Source: Sphingomonas cannabina
Lineage (GTDB): Bacteria > Pseudomonadota > Alphaproteobacteria > Sphingomonadales > Sphingomonadaceae
Reading direction: 5' to 3'
Assembly: GCF_021391395.1 (NCBI RefSeq)
Contig: NZ_CP090059.1
Location: forward strand, 3,953,001 to 4,017,000
DNA length: 64,000 bases
Part shown: in pieces, positions 18,717 to 27,095 of the stretch
Layout of the letters: every line of letters begins with the position of its first letter
Numbering within the stretch: position 1 is the stretch's first letter
The notes under the pieces: generated by a model
Database searches by the model: none
The model's input: the letters and a program-made list of their open reading frames with translations, nothing else
What the model was told of the DNA's origin: nothing
Program-made: the position numbers and the translations under genes

Positions 18717-19828
18717 GCCACCAGCCCCCGCGCCTCGAGCTCGGCGCGCGCCTGGCCGACGCGGTCGACCGCGGTCTGCCGTCCGACCCATTCGGCGAGC
18801 TCGGCCAACCCCTCGTCGAAGTCCTTGCGCGCGGTGAAGCCCAATTTCTCCGCCGCCAGCGCGCCGTCGCAGAAACAGTGGCGGATGTCGCCGACCCGCG
18901 CCTTGCCGACGATCTCCGGCGCCACGTCGTTGCGGTGCATCGCGCGGGCGAGCGCCATGGCGACCTCGGTCACCGAGCGGTCCTTGCCCGATCCGATGTT
19001 GAAGGTCTGGCCGCTGATCCCGGGCTTCTCCAGCGCATCGGCGAAGGCGCGCGCCACGTCCCCGACATGAACGAAGTCGCGCCGCTGCTCGCCGTCCTCG
19101 AACACGAGGGGACGCTGGCCGCCCAGCAACCGCGAGGCGAAGATCGCGAGCACGCCGGTATAGGGATTGGAGAGCGCCTGGCCTGGACCGTAGACGTTGA
19201 ACAGCCGCAGGCACACGCTCTCGATGCCGTAGGGCGCGCCCATGATGTGCGTGGTGCGCTCCTGCACATATTTGTTCAGGGCATAGATCGAGGCGAGGCT
19301 CGGCCGCTTCCACTCGGGCGTCGGCAGCGGGGTGAGCGGATGGCCGGCGATGTCGAGCGGGTTCCAGATCTTCTGCCCGTCGCGCACCAGCCCGCGCTCG
19401 GCATCCTCGATCAGGTTGCCGGCCATGTCGCGGTACAGCCCCTCGCCGTAGATGCTCATCGACGAGGCGGTGACGACGCGCCGCACCGGATGGTCGATCA
19501 GCCGCTCGAACAGCACCGCGGTGCCGAGGTCGTTGGCGGAGGTGTAGCGCTCGACCTCGTACATCGACTGGCCGACGCCGACCTCGGCGGCGAGGTGGAC
19601 GACGCTGTCGATCCCGTCCAGCGCACGCGCGACCGCATCGCCGTCGCGCACGTCGGCGCGGACGAGCTCGGCCTCGGGGTCGAGGTCCTCGGGTCGCCCG
19701 GCATCGCCGTGGACCTGTTCGAGCAGGCAATCGAGGATACGCACGCGATAGCCGCGGCGGAGCAGTTCGGACGTCACCTGCCGGCCGATGAAGCCCGCGC
19801 CTCCGGTGATCAGGACATGTTCGGTCAC
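18713..19828 (-). CDS. NAD-dependent epimerase, dTDP-rhamnose 4-epimerase-like
   Basis: 371 residues, extended SDR. It has GGAGFIGRQV, VVHLAAEVGVGQSMYEVERY, TASSMSIYGEGLYRD and the catalytic IYALNKYVQE. This combination resembles proteins annotated as dTDP-L-rhamnose 4-epimerases. The start is GTG at 19828, with AGAGG seven bases upstream. It is the first gene of the leftward six-gene operon (19828 to 12262). Confidence 0.85.
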   Translation of the reverse strand: MTEHVLITGGAGFIGRQVTSELLRRGYRVRILDCLLEQVHGDAGRPEDLDPEAELVRADVRDGDAVARALDGIDSVVHLAAEVGVGQSMYEVERYTSANDLGTAVLFERLIDHPVRRVVTASSMSIYGEGLYRDMAGNLIEDAERGLVRDGQKIWNPLDIAGHPLTPLPTPEWKRPSLASIYALNKYVQERTTHIMGAPYGIESVCLRLFNVYGPGQALSNPYTGVLAIFASRLLGGQRPLVFEDGEQRRDFVHVGDVARAFADALEKPGISGQTFNIGSGKDRSVTEVAMALARAMHRNDVAPEIVGKARVGDIRHCFCDGALAAEKLGFTARKDFDEGLAELAEWVGRQTAVDRVGQARAELEARGLVA

Positions 19829-19940
19829 GCCGTTCCTCTCGCTGAATCGCCGCGCTCGGCAGCGGTGGATGGTGTCGATCAGGTGGCTTTCCGAACACCT
19901 TCTTCTTCATCTTGTTCCCGATTCCGGCTTTCGATAACTT

Positions 19941-19963
19941 ATGTTAAGCTATTGATATAACAT
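19941..19963. promoter_or_regulatory. Inverted repeat in divergent AT-rich promoter region
   Basis: ATGTTA (19941-19946) and TAACAT (19958-19963) are perfect complements 11 bp apart, in the only AT-rich patch between the two divergent arms of the glycan locus (19829-20041). It could be an operator or overlapping -10 boxes. No regulator gene lies in the locus. Confidence 0.35.
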
Positions 19964-20041
19964 GGATTAATTCGGAACTTTTCCGGCGCGATCCGGTTGG
20001 GAAGCATCTATGTTGATCCTTCCCCGGCCCTTTCGCAGCGC

Positions 20042-20641
20042 ATGAGCGCGCGCATCCATCTCGTCCGCCACTGCGCGCACGCCGATGTCGGGCGAGTGCT
20101 GAGCGGCCGGCAGGCGGGCGGCGCCCTCACCGCCGAGGGACGCGCCCAGGCGCATTGGCTGGCCGGCGAGATCGCGCGCGGCGAGCCGATCGCCGCGATC
20201 CATTCCAGCCCGCAGCAACGCGCCCGCGAGACCGCGAAGGAGGTCGCCGACCGGCTCGGCCTGACCGTCCGCGTCGTCGCCGCGCTCGACGAGATCGACT
20301 TCGGCACCTGGACCGGCCGCAGCTTCGCCGAGCTGGAGGCGGACCAGGCGTGGCAATCCTGGAACGCGACCCGCTCCACCGCCTGCCCGCCCGGCGGCGA
20401 GACCATGGCGACCGCGGTCGGACGGGCGGTCAAGCACGTCGAGGCGGTCGCTTCCGGCAATCCCAAGGCTGCGGTGCTGTGCGTCAGCCACTGCGACATC
20501 ATCCGCGGCGTCGTCGCGCATTACCTCGGGCTCGGGCTCGACAACCTGCTGCGCTTCGACGTCGACCCCGGCTCGGTCAGCACGCTCATCGTCGGCCCCT
20601 GGGGCGGACGCCTCCACACGCTCAATCGAGGACACGCATGA
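20042..20641 (+). CDS. Histidine phosphatase family protein
   Basis: 199 residues of the phosphoglycerate-mutase-like fold. IHLVRHCAHAD carries the catalytic histidine (RHC rather than the usual RHG), SSPQQRARETA the phosphate-binding arginine, and CVSHCDIIR the second histidine. In a glycan locus a sugar- or inositol-phosphate substrate is likely. The start at MSARIH is chosen; an upstream ATG adds 15 residues without similarity. It is the first gene of the rightward arm. Confidence 0.88.
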   Translation: MSARIHLVRHCAHADVGRVLSGRQAGGALTAEGRAQAHWLAGEIARGEPIAAIHSSPQQRARETAKEVADRLGLTVRVVAALDEIDFGTWTGRSFAELEADQAWQSWNATRSTACPPGGETMATAVGRAVKHVEAVASGNPKAAVLCVSHCDIIRGVVAHYLGLGLDNLLRFDVDPGSVSTLIVGPWGGRLHTLNRGHA

Positions 20642-21450
20642 GGAGAAGCAACATCGCCCGCATCGATTCCGCGAAAGAGGCCCTGCGCGAGCGGATCGAG
20701 GCGCTCGCGCCCTGGTTCCAGAACATCGACCTGGACGGCATCCCGACTGCGCCGGAGCATTTCCTGGGCGACTATCCCGCGTTCAAGTTCCAGCGCTTCG
20801 CCGATGCGCTGCCGGCGGACCTCAGCGGCAAGTCGGTGCTCGACATCGGCTGCAACGCCGGCTTCTACGCGGTCGAGATGAAGCGGCGCGGCGCCGAGCG
20901 CGTGCTCGGCATCGACACCGACGAGCGCTATCTCGCCCAGGCGCGGCTGGTGGCGGAGACGCTCGGTTATGACGATATCGAGCTGCGCAACCTCTCGGTC
21001 TACGACGTCGCCGCGCTCGGCGAGCGCTTCGACCTCGTGATCTTCATGGGGGTGCTCTACCACCTGCGCCACCCGCTGCTCGCCCTCGACCTGATCCGCG
21101 AGCATGTCGCGGGCGACCTCATGCTGTTCCAGACGATGCAGCAGGGCTCGCCCGACGTGCTGCAGGTGCCGGAGGACCACCCCTTCCACGTTCCGGGCAC
21201 GACCCAGCCGCCGAGCTTCTTCGACAACCCCGCCTATCCCAGGATGCATTTCATCGAGCGCGCCTTCGCGCACGATTGGACCAACTGGTGGGCGCCCAAC
21301 GCCGCGTGCAGCCAGGCGATGCTGCGCGCCGCCGGCTTCGCGATCGAGGCCAATCCGGAGCCCGAGGTCTATCTCTGCCGCGTGGCCCCGGTGCCCTACG
21401 ACCGATACGGCCCGGCCGCGGTCTATCCAGCGCGGGGAGCGGCGGAATGA
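20638..21450 (+). CDS. TIGR04290-like SAM methyltransferase
   Basis: 270 residues with a class I methyltransferase core: SVLDIGCNAGFYAVEMKRRG (motif I), GIDTDERYL and FDLVIFMGVLYHLRHP. The N-terminal LAPWFQNIDLDGIPTAPEHF matches the CmoB-like family TIGR04290 of unknown substrate, which occurs beside glycosyltransferase genes in other Proteobacteria. It overlaps the phosphatase stop and the glycosidase start by ATGA on both sides, so the three form a tight unit. Confidence 0.87.
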   Translation: MRRSNIARIDSAKEALRERIEALAPWFQNIDLDGIPTAPEHFLGDYPAFKFQRFADALPADLSGKSVLDIGCNAGFYAVEMKRRGAERVLGIDTDERYLAQARLVAETLGYDDIELRNLSVYDVAALGERFDLVIFMGVLYHLRHPLLALDLIREHVAGDLMLFQTMQQGSPDVLQVPEDHPFHVPGTTQPPSFFDNPAYPRMHFIERAFAHDWTNWWAPNAACSQAMLRAAGFAIEANPEPEVYLCRVAPVPYDRYGPAAVYPARGAAE

Positions 21451-22370
21451 TCGAAGCCGCGATGATCTGGAACGAGCCCAACAACAAGTCGCACTGGGAC
21501 CCGGAGCTCGACCCCGACTGGGCGATCTACGCCGACACGGTGATCCGTACCGGTGCCGCGATCCGCGAGATCAACCCGGCGGTGACGCGGGTGCTGGGCG
21601 GCATGTCCCCGATCGACCCGCATTGGCTGGACCGGATGCGCGGGCACGGCGCGCTCGACGCGGTCGACGTGGTCGCGGTCCATGGCTTCCCGCTCGACTG
21701 GAACCTGTGGCCGATCCACGCCTGGCCCGCTCGGATCGCCGAGATCGAGGCGGCAGCGCCCGAGAAGCCGGTGTGGGTGACCGAGGTCGGCGTCGGCTCG
21801 TTCGGCGCCGAGGAGGTGCAGGTGTTCGGCCTCAGGCGCACCGCCGAGCTGCTGATCGGCCGCGTGCCCAACATCTATTGGTATTCGCTGTTCGACCTGC
21901 CGATGGCCTGGGGCGCCGAGACGCGCCACCGCGAGGCGGAAGGATCGAGCTACTATCGGCATTTCTACATGGGCCTGATCCGCGAGGACGGGACGCCCAA
22001 GCCTGCCCTCGACGAGTACGCCAAGGTCGCGGGCGAGATGGGCCTGATGCAATGGTTCCATTTCCACGACCCGCGGCTCGACGAGGCGGTCCAGTGGATG
22101 AAGCGGCTCGGCACGCGCAAGCTGCGGACCGGCCTCAGCTGGGCCGACAGCTTCCGCCCCGATGCACTCGACTGGTTCGACCGGCAGATGGAGGCGCTCG
22201 CCGATTTCGAGGTGACGCTCACCTTCTGCTTCACCCCCGAGCATCTCGGCGCCGGGCAGCATCACACCAGCCCGCCGCACGACCCTCAGCAGTTCGCCGA
22301 TTTCTGCGCCTGGATGATCGACCGCTACGCCCCGGCGGTCGCCGACCGGCCGGCCGTCGCCAACGCCTGA
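21447..22370 (+). CDS. Beta-xylosidase-like glycosidase, apparently circularly permuted
   Basis: 307 residues. The clan-A acid/base motif WNEPN lies at residues 8-12 (E10), right at the N-terminus, and the nucleophile-like VTEVG is at E113. Both normally lie deep inside a (beta/alpha)8 barrel, on strands 4 and 7. The missing strands 1-3 seem to follow at the C-terminus: LGTRKLRTGLSWADSFRPD and then VTLTFCFTPEHLG, ending in a helix FADFCAWMIDRYAP that in ordinary enzymes directly precedes WNEPN. Proteins like this are annotated as beta-xylosidase in similar loci. It has no signal peptide, so it acts in the cytoplasm. Confidence 0.82.
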   Translation: MIEAAMIWNEPNNKSHWDPELDPDWAIYADTVIRTGAAIREINPAVTRVLGGMSPIDPHWLDRMRGHGALDAVDVVAVHGFPLDWNLWPIHAWPARIAEIEAAAPEKPVWVTEVGVGSFGAEEVQVFGLRRTAELLIGRVPNIYWYSLFDLPMAWGAETRHREAEGSSYYRHFYMGLIREDGTPKPALDEYAKVAGEMGLMQWFHFHDPRLDEAVQWMKRLGTRKLRTGLSWADSFRPDALDWFDRQMEALADFEVTLTFCFTPEHLGAGQHHTSPPHDPQQFADFCAWMIDRYAPAVADRPAVANA

Positions 22371-22382
22371 AAGGAGGACCGC

Positions 22383-23486
22383 ATGCTCTCCCCCCATCCG
22401 CGCGGCATCAACCTCGCGATCGTCGGCGTCGGCAATTGCGCGAGCTCGCTGGTGCAGGGCCTCGAACACTACCGCACCGGCGCCAACGACACCGTCGGCC
22501 TGATGCATTGGGAGATCGGCGGCTACCGCCCCGGCGACATCCGCGTCGTCGCGGCCTGGGACGTCGACCGACGCAAGGTCGGCCGCGACGTCGCCAAGGC
22601 GATCTTTGCCAAGCCCAACTGCACCGCCGTCTTCGCCGACCGCGTCACGCCGACGGGTACGAAGGTGCGGATGGGCCGCATCCTCGACGGAGTGGCCGAG
22701 CATATGGCGGAGTTCCCCGACGACCGCACTTTCCTGCCCGCCGACGAGCCCGAGGCGACGCGCGAGGAGGTGGTCGCGGCGCTGCGCGAGACCGACACCG
22801 ACGTGCTGGTCAACTATCTGCCGGTGGGTTCGCAGCAGGCGAGCGAGTTCTATGCCGAATGCGCGCTGGAAGCCGGGGTCGCCTTCGTCAACAACATGCC
22901 GGTGTTCATCGGCAGCGATCCCGCCTGGGGCGAGCGTTTCCGCCGCGCGGGCGTGCCGGTGATCGGCGACGACATCAAGGCGCAGCTCGGCGCGACCATC
23001 GTCCACCGAGTGCTGACCGACCTGTTCCGCAAGCGCGGGGTCAAGCTAGACCGCACCTACCAGCTCAACACGGGCGGCAACACCGACTTCCTCAACATGC
23101 TGGAGAGGAAGCGCCTCGCCTCCAAGAAGACCTCGAAGACCGAGGCGGTGCAGTCGGTCGCCGCCGAGCGCATCGCCGACGAGAACATCCACATCGGCCC
23201 CAGCGACTATGTCGCCTGGCAGAACGACAACAAGGTCTGCTTCCTGAGGATGGAGGGCCAGCTGTTCGGCGGCGTGCCGATGAACCTGGAGCTGCGCCTG
23301 TCGGTCGAGGACAGCCCGAACAGCGCCGGCGTCGCGATCGACATGATCCGCTGCGCCAAGCTGGCGAAGGACCGCGGCCTTGCCGGCCCGATCGAGCCGG
23401 CGGCCGCCTTCTTCTGCAAGCACCCGCCCCGGCAGATGCCCGACGACGAGGCCTTCGCCGCGCTCGAAGCCTTCATCGCGGATTGA
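22383..23486 (+). CDS. ino1: Inositol-3-phosphate synthase
   Basis: 367 residues. NAD-binding VGVGNCASSLVQG begins the protein. NYLPVGSQQASEFYAECALE and NMPVFIGSDP follow, then the catalytic-domain signature GDDIKAQLGATIVHR and LNTGGNTDFLNM. The enzyme converts glucose 6-phosphate to myo-inositol 3-phosphate. A strong AAAGGAGG ribosome site sits 5 nt before ATG. Its presence points to an inositol unit in the product of the locus. The length fits the short bacterial/actinobacterial-type enzymes. Confidence 0.93.
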   Translation: MLSPHPRGINLAIVGVGNCASSLVQGLEHYRTGANDTVGLMHWEIGGYRPGDIRVVAAWDVDRRKVGRDVAKAIFAKPNCTAVFADRVTPTGTKVRMGRILDGVAEHMAEFPDDRTFLPADEPEATREEVVAALRETDTDVLVNYLPVGSQQASEFYAECALEAGVAFVNNMPVFIGSDPAWGERFRRAGVPVIGDDIKAQLGATIVHRVLTDLFRKRGVKLDRTYQLNTGGNTDFLNMLERKRLASKKTSKTEAVQSVAAERIADENIHIGPSDYVAWQNDNKVCFLRMEGQLFGGVPMNLELRLSVEDSPNSAGVAIDMIRCAKLAKDRGLAGPIEPAAAFFCKHPPRQMPDDEAFAALEAFIAD

Positions 23487-23495
23487 GCGGCGATG

Positions 23496-24026
23496 CTACG
23501 GCTCGAGCCCCTCGGCGCGCTTGCGCGTGTCCAGCGCGTCGAGCACCTCGACCGGCTCCACGTCGCGCTTGATCTCCTCGAGCTCGGCGTCGTCGACGGG
23601 AATGCCGACCCGCTCGGCGATGCGCTCGATCAGCCCCGCGAGCCGTGTCAGCTCGTGCTCCGCCAGCAGGTTGATGTGGAGATCGAGGTTCGCGCGGCGG
23701 TCTGCCTCCGTGGCCATGCGATTCTGGCTGATCAGCACGAAGGTCGAAAGGAAGATCGCTTCGACCGACGCTTCCATCGCCAGCACGACGAAGCTGGGGT
23801 CGAAGCGCGGCACCCCCGGAATCCAGCCGAGATTGATCGCGATCCAAGCCCCGTAGAGGATCAGATGAATCGCCACGAACGTCATCGATCCGGTAAACCG
23901 CGTGATCCGGTCGGCCAGCTGCTGGCTGAATGGGGCCGAGCTCGCCTCGGCACGCTGTCGCTCGGTCAGGCGAGCGATGTTGTCGCGCAGCGTCGCGGTC
24001 ATCTCGGGCATGGCCGGATCGGGCAT
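23496..24026 (-). CDS. DUF1003 membrane protein
   Basis: 176 residues. A basic N-terminus with RQRAEASSAPFSQQLADRIT precedes two membrane helices (FVAIHLILYGAWIAINLGWI and AMEASVEAIFLSTFVLISQN). Next come the DUF1003 signature QNRMATEADRRANLDLHINL and a cytoplasmic tail. Function is unknown. It is convergent with ino1 and divergent from the next gene, so it interrupts the rightward arm. GGAG lies 9 nt before the chosen start. Confidence 0.85.
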   Translation of the reverse strand: MPDPAMPEMTATLRDNIARLTERQRAEASSAPFSQQLADRITRFTGSMTFVAIHLILYGAWIAINLGWIPGVPRFDPSFVVLAMEASVEAIFLSTFVLISQNRMATEADRRANLDLHINLLAEHELTRLAGLIERIAERVGIPVDDAELEEIKRDVEPVEVLDALDTRKRAEGLEP

Positions 24027-24088
24027 TGCGATTATCTCCGGGAGGCCAATCGCCGGAAAGCGCTTTGGTTGCAGTGGAGCGCCACCTG

Positions 24089-25045
24089 ATGCGCGCCGCC
24101 GTGCTCGCCGCTCCCGGCGAAATCCGCATCGAGGAGGCTGCCGTTCCCGAGCCCGGCCCGGGCGAGGTCCGCATCCGGCTGGAGGGCTGCGGCGTCTGCG
24201 CCTCCAACCTCGAGCCCTGGGCCGGCCTGCCGTGGATGACCTATCCCGGCGATCCGGGCGGTCTCGGCCACGAAGGCTGGGGCACGGTCGACGCGGTTGG
24301 GCCAGGCGTGGAAGGATTGGCGCCCGGCGACCGCGTCGCCGCCGTCTCCTACCGCAGCTTCGCCGACTACGACCTCGCCGAGGCCGGCATGGTCGTGAAG
24401 CTCCCGCCCGGCCTCGCCGGCAAGCCCTTCCCCGGCGAGCCAATCGCCTGTGCGTTCAACGTCTTCCGCCGCAGCGACATCCGCGCCGGGCAGAGCGTGG
24501 CGATCGTCGGAATCGGCTTCCTCGGCGCGATCCTCACCCGCCTCGCCAGCGCGGCCGGCGCGCGCGTGATCACGATCTCGCGCCGCCCGGAATCGCTCGA
24601 ACTCGCCCGCCGATACGGCGCCGCGGAAACCATCGCGATGGACGATCATTGGAGGATCATCGACGCGGTGAAGGCGCTGACCGGCGATCGTCTGTGCGAC
24701 CGCGTGATCGAGGCGGTCGGCAAGCAATGGCCTCTCGACCTCGCCGGCGAGCTGGTCGCGTTCGGCGGAAAGCTGATCGTCGCCGGCTATCACCAGGACG
24801 GACCGCGCCAGGTGAACATGCAGATGTGGAACTGGAAGGGCATCGACGTGATCAACGCCCATGAGCGCGATCCCGACGTGCAGATGCAGGGCCTGCGCGA
24901 GGCGGTGGACGCGGTGGCGAGCCGCCGGCTCGATCCCGAGCCGCTCTATACCCACCGCTACCCGCTCGAACGGCTCGGCGAGGCGCTCGACGCCACCCGC
25001 GACAAGCCCGAGGGCTTCGTCAAGGCGCTGGTGATGATGACATGA
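24089..25045 (+). CDS. Zinc-type medium-chain dehydrogenase
   Basis: 318 residues of the alcohol-dehydrogenase-like MDR superfamily. The N-terminal catalytic domain has GCGVCASN (catalytic-zinc Cys) and GHEGWGTV (catalytic-zinc His-Glu). The four-cysteine structural-zinc loop is absent. The Rossmann domain begins VAIVGIGFLGAILTRLAS. It oxidises or reduces an alcohol/ketone, probably on a sugar or cyclitol given its neighbours. The start at MRAAVLA follows the family. Its stop overlaps the next start (ATGA). Confidence 0.88.
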   Translation: MRAAVLAAPGEIRIEEAAVPEPGPGEVRIRLEGCGVCASNLEPWAGLPWMTYPGDPGGLGHEGWGTVDAVGPGVEGLAPGDRVAAVSYRSFADYDLAEAGMVVKLPPGLAGKPFPGEPIACAFNVFRRSDIRAGQSVAIVGIGFLGAILTRLASAAGARVITISRRPESLELARRYGAAETIAMDDHWRIIDAVKALTGDRLCDRVIEAVGKQWPLDLAGELVAFGGKLIVAGYHQDGPRQVNMQMWNWKGIDVINAHERDPDVQMQGLREAVDAVASRRLDPEPLYTHRYPLERLGEALDATRDKPEGFVKALVMMT

Positions 25046-26043
25046 TACCGCGCATCGGATTCCTCGGCACCGGCTGGATCGGGCGGCACCGGATGGCAGC
25101 GATGCTCGCCACCGGCGCGGTCGAGGCGGCGGCGGTCTGCGACCCTTCTCCCGAATGCGCCGCCGAGGCGTTGAAGCTCGCACCGGATGCGCGGCAGGCC
25201 GGCTCGCTTGGCGAGATGCTGGTGTTGGGCCTCGACGGCGTAGTGATCGCAACGCCGAGCGCGCTCCATGCCGAGCAGGCGGTGGCGGCGCTGGACGCGG
25301 GCGCGGCGGTGTTCTGCCAGAAGCCGCTCGGCCGCACCGCCGCCGAGGCGCAGCGCGTCGTCGAGGCCGCGCGCGCCGCCGACCGGCTGCTCGGCGTCGA
25401 CCTCTCCTACCGCCACACCGCCGCGATGCAGGCGATCGCGCCGCTGGTGCAGCGCGGCGAGCTCGGCCGGCTGTTCGCGATCGACCTCACCTTCCACAAC
25501 GCCTACGGCCCCGACAAACCATGGTTCTACGACCGCGCGCTCTCGGGCGGCGGGTGCGTGATCGACCTCGGCGTCCACCTGGTCGACCTCGCGCTGTGGA
25601 CGCTCGGCTTCCCGCCCGTCATCGCGGTCGAGGCGGACCTGCGCAAGGGCGGAGCACCGGCCGGCGCGGACGAGGTGGAGGATTTCGCCGTCGCCAGCTT
25701 CCTCGCCGGCGAGGTGTCGGTGCGGCTCGCCTGCTCCTGGCGCCTCCATGCCGGTCGCGATGCGGTGATCGAGGCGGCCTTCTACGGCACCGAGGGCGGC
25801 GCGGCGCTGCGCAACGTCGGCGGCTCCTTCTACGACTTCGTCGCCGATCGCTTCGCCGGCACCAGTGCCGAACGCCTCGCCGACCCGCCCGACGACTGGG
25901 GTGCCCGTTCCGCCGCCGCCTGGGCGATCCAACTTGCGGCCTCGCCCCGCTTCGACCCCGCCGCCGAGCGGTTCATCGCCTCAGCCGAGGTGCTCGACCG
26001 CATCTACACCGCGGGCCTGATCGAGGAAGCGCGGGCGGCATGA
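25042..26043 (+). CDS. Gfo/Idh/MocA-family oxidoreductase
   Basis: 333 residues. RIGFLGTGWIGRHRMAAMLA is the NAD(P)-binding fold, FCQKPLGRTAAEAQRVVEAA is the conserved EKP-like motif with lysine, and GGCVIDLGVHLVDLALW carries the catalytic H of the DxGxHxxD signature. The family includes inositol 2-dehydrogenases and sugar-nucleotide oxidases. Beside ino1, a cyclitol or sugar substrate fits. It is coupled by ATGA overlaps to the dehydrogenase before and the pyruvyl transferase after. Confidence 0.9.
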   Translation: MIPRIGFLGTGWIGRHRMAAMLATGAVEAAAVCDPSPECAAEALKLAPDARQAGSLGEMLVLGLDGVVIATPSALHAEQAVAALDAGAAVFCQKPLGRTAAEAQRVVEAARAADRLLGVDLSYRHTAAMQAIAPLVQRGELGRLFAIDLTFHNAYGPDKPWFYDRALSGGGCVIDLGVHLVDLALWTLGFPPVIAVEADLRKGGAPAGADEVEDFAVASFLAGEVSVRLACSWRLHAGRDAVIEAAFYGTEGGAALRNVGGSFYDFVADRFAGTSAERLADPPDDWGARSAAAWAIQLAASPRFDPAAERFIASAEVLDRIYTAGLIEEARAA

Positions 26044-27095
26044 GGATCGGCGTGCTGACCTTCCACCGCTGCATCAACTACGGCTCCTATTGGCAGGCGC
26101 GCTGCTTGGTCGATGGCCTCCGCGCGCGCGGGCACGACGCGGTGCTGCTCGACCACGACAGCCGCAGCGTCCGCCAGGCCGAATGGCGCTGCGCCTTCCA
26201 GCCGCAGCTCCCCCGCCGCACCGAGCGCCGCGACCTCGGCCGCTACGGCGAAAAGGCGCGCCGCTTCCTCCGCGCCTTCGAGCGGCTGCCGCGCTCGCAC
26301 TGCTTCCCGCTCGAGATGCCCGCGCTGGCCGGCGACTATGACCTGGTGCTGGTCGGCAGCGACGAGGTGTGGAACTTCCGCCACCCCTGGTATTCGGCCA
26401 AGCCGATCTTCTTCGGCGAGGGCCTGCGCGCCGGCCGCCTCGCCGCCTATGCCGCCAGCTTCGGCAACCATGATGCGAACGACGGCATCGACGCGAGCTG
26501 GACCGAGCGTCTTGGCGCCTTCGATGCGATCTCGGTGCGCGACGACAACAGCCGCGCGCTGCTGGCCGGCGCGCTCGGCGAGGCGCCGGAGGTGGTGCTC
26601 GATCCCTGCCTGCAATTCCCCCCGCCCCCCACCGACGAGCCGCCCCGGCGCGAAGTCGCCGTCTACGGCCACAGCTTTCCCGCCTGGTTCGCGAGCGCGG
26701 CCCGCACCTGGGCGGAGAAGGCCGGGTATCGCCTCGTCAGCGTCGGCTATCGCAACGACTGGGCCGACGAGCAGCGGATCGAGGCCGGTCCCGACGACTT
26801 CCGCCGGCTGATCGCAGCATCGGCGGCGGTGGTGACCAATTTCTTCCACGGCTGCGTGTTCGCGCTGGTCAACGCCAAGCCTTTCGCCTGCGTCGCGTCC
26901 GACTATCGCTCGATCAAGCTCAGGGACCTGACTCGCCGCCTCGGTGCAGAACATCGCCTGGTCGAAGCCGACGCAGCTCCGGGTAGGATAGGTGAGCTTC
27001 TCGCTACGCCTCTCGCAGCGCATCTCGCCGATCGCATCCGCGAGGCACGGCAGCGGTCCGATCGCTTCCTCGACCTCGCCCTGGGGGAGGCGTGA
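26040..27095 (+). CDS. Polysaccharide pyruvyl transferase family protein
   Basis: 351 residues. MRIGVLTFHRCINYGSYWQA is the classic PF04230 start, with LVLVGSDEVWNF in the middle and VVTNFFHGCVFALVNAKPFA towards the end. The family moves pyruvate from phosphoenolpyruvate to sugars, but members paired with FrhB-like iron-sulfur proteins, as here, may do other chemistry. The start overlaps the previous stop (ATGA) and the stop overlaps the next GTG. Confidence 0.88.
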   Translation: MRIGVLTFHRCINYGSYWQARCLVDGLRARGHDAVLLDHDSRSVRQAEWRCAFQPQLPRRTERRDLGRYGEKARRFLRAFERLPRSHCFPLEMPALAGDYDLVLVGSDEVWNFRHPWYSAKPIFFGEGLRAGRLAAYAASFGNHDANDGIDASWTERLGAFDAISVRDDNSRALLAGALGEAPEVVLDPCLQFPPPPTDEPPRREVAVYGHSFPAWFASAARTWAEKAGYRLVSVGYRNDWADEQRIEAGPDDFRRLIAASAAVVTNFFHGCVFALVNAKPFACVASDYRSIKLRDLTRRLGAEHRLVEADAAPGRIGELLATPLAAHLADRIREARQRSDRFLDLALGEA

